A stretch of 64,000 bases of DNA from Scytalidium lignicola (lineage: Eukaryota; Ascomycota; Leotiomycetes): the NCBI GenBank assembly GCA_002812745.2, contig NCSJ02000120.1:57402-121401 (forward strand), written 5' to 3'. A program made the position numbers and the translations under genes. Below, piece after piece: positions 60,334 to 64,000 of this stretch. The notes beneath the pieces were generated by a model. The model was given only the letters and a program-made list of their open reading frames with translations. It did not search any database and was not told the origin of the DNA. Each line of letters opens with the position of its first letter. The first letter of the stretch is position 1.

Positions 60334-62067
60334 ATGTTCACTCCCCATCCCACAGCAGTCGCCAATTCTCATGGGCAGTTGTCGCGACGCACAGATTTGA
60401 AGTCGTATGAACCGCTCAGGTTGTCCATCGTCGACACATGGTCTCTTCTTGTATCCCGCCTCAAGGCGACGACGGCCACCATCAAAGAACGTTATGATGA
60501 ACGCGCCCGTATAGAAAAGGAAATAGATGCCCGCACTGATGACTGGTGCATCAACATCTTTATGCAGATGTACACAAACCTAGAGCATCTTACTTCAGAG
60601 CTGGAGATGCAGCTAGCCATTACCAAGAACCTGGGCCAGGGCCAGAACCAAGCGTCGTCGGCGCTGTCGGTATTCGCTCTTACCCCCTGGCAGATGGAGG
60701 AGCGCTACCGCGCTCTGATCCAGCTTCAGTCCTGCTTAGGGTCGTTTTTCGAGCGCGCGAGTCCCACGTACGACCAATCTAAGACTGTATGGTGGTTTGA
60801 CCCTTCTTACCACCAGTCGGAGGGCCTCAACTATGATCGGTACGGAGCGCCAGACCCTCGAGATTTTGAGGCACGACTCCTCCGCGCCTTGGGGTTAGGC
60901 CACGAAAAGGTGCCACTTAAGCTGTTATTGACGTCTAGCGGCGTTGCGGCCTTCACAGTGCTGCATCAGTTCCTGATGAGCCAGGTTCTTACCGCAGGTG
61001 ACACAATTGTCATCTCTCCGTACCTGTATTTCGAGTGTTTTGAGCACTTGCGGCAAGTCTCGCATGTACGAGTCATCAACTCAGCCACATTTGACGCCGA
61101 AGACATCATCGCGACGGCGGAGAAGCACAACGCCAAGGCAGTCTATCTTGACCCCATGGCCAATACGCTAGGCTTGGAGACTACTGACCTACGGCAAGTT
61201 GCGCAGCTCCTGGCCGGCAGAGAAGGCTGGGCGGACCGGTATCTAATTATTGACGGGACGCTAATTTCGGGCGGAATGCCGTTGTACGAGTGGTTTAACA
61301 AGTCTAGCCACCCAAAGATTCTCTACTACGAGAGTGCCCACAAGTACATCCAGATGGGTATGGACATTGTTATGTGTGGATTCATTGTCTCCCAAGAGGT
61401 TTACCACGAGCGCCTTAATCTCATCCGCCAGGTCACCGGGACAACGTTATATTCACGCCAGGCAAACGTCTTACCGCCCATCGACTATGATATCCATCAA
61501 TCGCGGATGCACTGGTTGACCACAAACGCGGAGAAGCTCTATCACATTCTGGAAAAGAAGAGCGGCACCATTGCCCAGTTCAATTTTCCGACTCATTGGC
61601 GCAAGATGGGCTGGGGTCACGGCGGAAACGTGGTCACCATCCGGCTCTTTGGGGATGATCAGATGAACAAGCGACCGAGCTTGGATATGTTTACGAGCCT
61701 GGTCCTGAGGGCGGCTGAGGAAGAGGGCGTTGCAATGACAAAAGGCGGCGGCCTGGGGTTCTCCGTCACTCGCATTTGGCCGTCGACCCCTTTCATCCGG
61801 AATGAGGACCCGTACATGAGGATCTCCGTCGGAGTCGATCCAAATGAGGTCGAGCCCGTGGCTAGGGCAATCTGTAAAGGGCTGGATAGACATTACCGCG
61901 CTTCCAGATCCGCGATGGCACAATGGAGGCTCAAGGAGAATGGGTTAGTCAAGGATAACGGATTGGTCAAGGAGAACGGATTTGTTAAGGAGAACGGATT
62001 TGTTAAGGAAAATGGGGTAGTCTTAGCTAACCGGGTTTATTTCGACGGTAGCAAAGAGTTAACATGA
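60334..62067 (+). CDS. PLP-dependent enzyme of the Cys/Met metabolism (cystathionine gamma-synthase-like) family
   Basis: A single exon of 577 residues from the ATG at 60334. The in-frame GTG at 60268 is too far upstream of conserved sequence to be likely. Fold-type-I landmarks: YDRYGAPDP (167-175, equivalent of the YxRxxNPT phosphate site), TSSGVAAF (200-207), IIDGTLIS with Asp307 facing the pyridine nitrogen, YESAHKYIQMGMDIVMCGF with Lys337 as the PLP lysine, and MRISVGVD with Arg496 for the substrate carboxylate. The SAHKYIQMGMD segment replaces the usual S-x-TKY-x-GHSD, so it is a divergent subgroup. A ~130-residue N-terminal extension is partly coiled-coil. Expected chemistry: beta/gamma-elimination or substitution on an amino acid such as an activated homoserine. 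The C-terminus carries a hexapeptide repeat. Confidence 0.88.
   Translation: MFTPHPTAVANSHGQLSRRTDLKSYEPLRLSIVDTWSLLVSRLKATTATIKERYDERARIEKEIDARTDDWCINIFMQMYTNLEHLTSELEMQLAITKNLGQGQNQASSALSVFALTPWQMEERYRALIQLQSCLGSFFERASPTYDQSKTVWWFDPSYHQSEGLNYDRYGAPDPRDFEARLLRALGLGHEKVPLKLLLTSSGVAAFTVLHQFLMSQVLTAGDTIVISPYLYFECFEHLRQVSHVRVINSATFDAEDIIATAEKHNAKAVYLDPMANTLGLETTDLRQVAQLLAGREGWADRYLIIDGTLISGGMPLYEWFNKSSHPKILYYESAHKYIQMGMDIVMCGFIVSQEVYHERLNLIRQVTGTTLYSRQANVLPPIDYDIHQSRMHWLTTNAEKLYHILEKKSGTIAQFNFPTHWRKMGWGHGGNVVTIRLFGDDQMNKRPSLDMFTSLVLRAAEEEGVAMTKGGGLGFSVTRIWPSTPFIRNEDPYMRISVGVDPNEVEPVARAICKGLDRHYRASRSAMAQWRLKENGLVKDNGLVKENGFVKENGFVKENGVVLANRVYFDGSKELT
61930..62019 (+). repeat. In-frame 18-bp minisatellite encoding (V/L)KENG(L/F) repeats
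   Basis: Five consecutive units of 18 bp near the end of the PLP-enzyme gene (residues 533-562) encode LKENG, LVKDNG, LVKENG, FVKENG, FVKENG. Two units are identical at the DNA level over most of their length. They lie beyond the conserved catalytic domain. Confidence 0.9.
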
Positions 62068-62725
62068 TGAATAACTTGAAAGATGCTATTCTAATCTTAG
62101 TTACTTTTTGTTAAATATCTGGTATATTAAGCTTATCTGCTTAGATTTACTATATAAGGCGTTAAAGGAAATACTTTGATATATATACACATTACTGTTA
62201 AAACATGTTGTATAATATATAAGAAAGTGCAAAAAATGATTATTATACCTTTTACAAATCAATTTTAATTAAATGTTCTTAGTAGTATATTATAATACCG
62301 TTTAGTTTGTATAACAAAGCTTAAACTAAGTAAACTGTGCAAGAGTACTAATATTATATTATAATACTGTTTTAAAGATTATATTATATATATTGTAAAT
62401 TCATTAATTTAATCATTTTAAAGATAATAATTATCAAAAACTAAATTGTAAAGTTTATTCTTTAAGAATTAGATTTTTAATCTATTTAAATATAAAGTAT
62501 AAAATGTTAATATGTTTAAATAACAATTATTATAAAACAGTTTAATTTAAAAGGGTTTTAAACTATATATGTTAATTTTATAATGTTAATTCAATTGTTT
62601 AAAAGAAAATCAAAAAATATATTAAAGAGTTTTAACTTTATATTATTAGTATTATACATATAATACTGCATAGTATAGTACATGTAAAAGCTTATATGTA
62701 AGTCTTAACAGTAAACAGTATTAAG
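62068..62725. other. AT-rich intergenic DNA
   Basis: From the PLP-enzyme stop codon to the gypsy LTR. It is AT-rich, contains short palindromic AT tracts and no coding region. The first part should contain the 3' untranslated region. Confidence 0.5.
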
Positions 62726-63082
62726 TGTTACAAAACTACGCCATCTAGGTTACTAGATAGCCAAGGGTAAGGTAGATGTTCAGGGACAACGGAAACGTGT
62801 GACACACAAGCAGGCAACCAAGTCAAGGTAGGATCTAATAATGTATTTAGGTTGAACACAAGGAGTCTACTCTTATGTTCCTACAGTGTGCTTATATAGA
62901 TAATGAAATCTAACTGGACCTCTTGGACCCCTCAGGTCCTCCAGGTCCATGGACCCCTTGGACCCCTCAGGTCCCTAGGGTCCTACTCATGTCATGTGAT
63001 TGTTAGGTTCTTTATATACACTCTGCTGTGTATTAAGCCTCAGGCTTACACTAATCATCATGTTATAGTAAAACTTGTAACA
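62726..63082 (-). repeat. Gypsy 3' LTR
   Basis: 357 bp, TG at 62726 and CA at 63081-63082, near-identical in its GC-rich stretches to the solo LTR 32487-32829. It contains GGACCCCT/CAGGTCC tandem-like repeats at about 62930-62985, where the other LTR has GGAGTCC repeats. Confidence 0.87.
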
Positions 63083-63339
63083 TTATCCCCTTTTCTGCTT
63101 AATGTTGTTTTGACATTAAAATATCATCTTTGAACATTCCTTTGTTCATTAATCCTTTTCTTCTTTTTAACATGCTACTCAAACAACAATGTTCTGAGAG
63201 TAGTATAACAGAAAGGACAAGATCAAGAAAATATTAAGAAGTATTGGACTTGGGAGATTATATAGCAAAGTACAGTATTGAAATGTCTTCTTGTGGTTTT
63301 TATATCTGAAATGGTTTGACCTGTTTGATGGTTTTTGAG

Positions 63340-63627
63340 TTCAACCGTTGTAATAAGTACACTTGTCATAAGTGCAAATGCAAGAGTAAAGGTATTCTTG
63401 TAACGTCCTAGGAAACCCTTGATAAGGAGGAGGCTTATCTTGAGGTTGAAGAGGAGAAGGCTGCTCAGGTTATGGCTGAGAACACAGCTTGTCTTGCTTG
63501 TCTTTGCAAACAAAAGAAGTTCCTTTGCCAACATACTAACGAAATGATCTGTTGTGGACTTTCTTCTTTGGATGAGTTGGACATTGTAGAAGAGAAAGAG
63601 AGGCAAGAGAAACAGGATTCCTTATAA
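63340..63627 (+). pseudogene. Accessory ORF antisense to the gypsy element (Cys cluster plus coiled coil), degraded
   Basis: The plus strand, antisense to the retroelement, reads a Cys-rich N-terminal part (CNKYTCHKCKCK, about 63346-63381), one stop at TAG near 63408, and then a long Glu/Lys/Ala-rich helical segment ending DELDIVEEKERQEKQDSL with TAA at 63625-63627. Fungal gypsy elements frequently carry such an antisense or flanking ORF with a CxxC cluster and a coiled coil of the form ARLxRLRKQ. Here Cys stands in several positions where Arg is usual (ACLACLCKQKK), as expected from CpG-to-TpG changes. Confidence 0.55.
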
Positions 63628-64000
63628 CCCTCAGAGTTGTATTCTGCTAACTTAGGTATAACTTCTTCCTCTGTTGTTAACCTCTTCTTCTCTGACCTTG
63701 TGATTCTATTGCCTGGAAATCTGTTTTAGGATGAGTTTAGTAATATACCTCTAGTAACTCCTCATAACTTATGAGGTTAGAAGTAGATTCTTATCCATTC
63801 TTACTCTCTGGATATCTTATCCATTTAACCAAGTATTATAATTTCTTATAATATATTTTATAATTAATAATTTTCTTAACTTTGTATTCTTTTTCTAGAT
63901 TAACTTCTTTTAATATTGATGTTTAAGTGTTTTCAAGTATTAGTTCAAGAAGTNAAAACATAAAAAAATAAGATGTATCTTAACTGTTGTTAGTAATTTT

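Larger units (their letters stand above)
62726..64000 (-). mobile_element. Ty3/gypsy element, 3' part, inverted, running off the right edge
   Basis: LTR 62726-63082, then the complement of a polypurine tract (TTATCCCCTTTT). Then comes a region matching, inverted, the post-pol region of the left gypsy relic (for example 63223-63606 against 1571-1930), and from about 63780 AT-rich remains of the chromodomain/pol end. It is less mutated than the left copy around 63100-63720 and strongly mutated beyond that. Confidence 0.85.

Noticed and set aside
1..64000. CRISPR arrays, rRNA and tRNA genes
   Set aside because: No regularly spaced repeats, and no cloverleaf-compatible A/B-box pair or rRNA signature was found on reading both strands; a tRNA-scanning program would be the decisive check.

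Overview
The window looks like nuclear DNA of a filamentous ascomycete (Pezizomycotina). Genes carry short introns (about 48-114 bp) with GTRNGT-like donors. The gene set is typical of fungal secondary metabolism: a bZIP factor with a DUF3425-type C-terminus, an AsaB/GA4-desaturase-like enzyme, fungal BAHD transferases, an NmrA-like reductase and a microsomal P450. Repeats show the signature of repeat-induced point mutation (RIP): Gln codons turned into TAA/TAG, CpA turned into TpA, and extreme AT-richness. I cannot name a genus.

Layout. 1-17 kb is a RIP-degraded, AT-rich block: the 3' end of a Ty3/gypsy chromovirus relic (1-2353), a complete but heavily mutated Ty1/copia element (3828-9937), and a large inverted repeat with arms of about 2.4 kb (10655-15885). 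17.4-24.1 kb holds a 482-bp element with long terminal inverted repeats and a second, much less mutated copy of the same copia family (18008-24115, 187-bp LTRs, CTAAC target duplication). 24-35 kb is gene-poor and mixed. It contains two small secreted Cys-containing proteins, a HET-domain relic, a transposase-like remnant and gypsy LTR fragments.

35-62 kb is a metabolic island broken up by transposon remnants. In order it holds: bZIP regulator (+), truncated aldo/keto reductase (+), NmrA-like reductase (-), Tc1/mariner relic, BAHD acyltransferase 1 (+), copia relic, sulfotransferase-like P-loop protein (+), AsaB/GA4-desaturase-like Fe enzyme (-), UDP-glycosyltransferase (-), Tc1-like deletion derivative, BAHD acyltransferase 2 (+), cytochrome P450 (-), PF10014-type Fe/2-oxoglutarate dioxygenase (-), short Tc1/mariner derivative, and a Cys/Met-family PLP enzyme (+). 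No PKS, NRPS or terpene synthase is visible. The right edge (62726-64000) is another gypsy element, in inverted orientation.

How the genes could work together (inference). The PLP enzyme and the PF10014 dioxygenase, transcribed divergently, could make and hydroxylate a non-protein amino acid. The P450, BAHD transferases and glycosyltransferase could decorate it, and the bZIP factor could regulate the set. The amino-acid-derived, backbone-free cluster at 53-62 kb is the most interesting candidate here. Exon structures were worked out by eye from reading-frame phase, splice signals and family alignment from memory; no searches were run.
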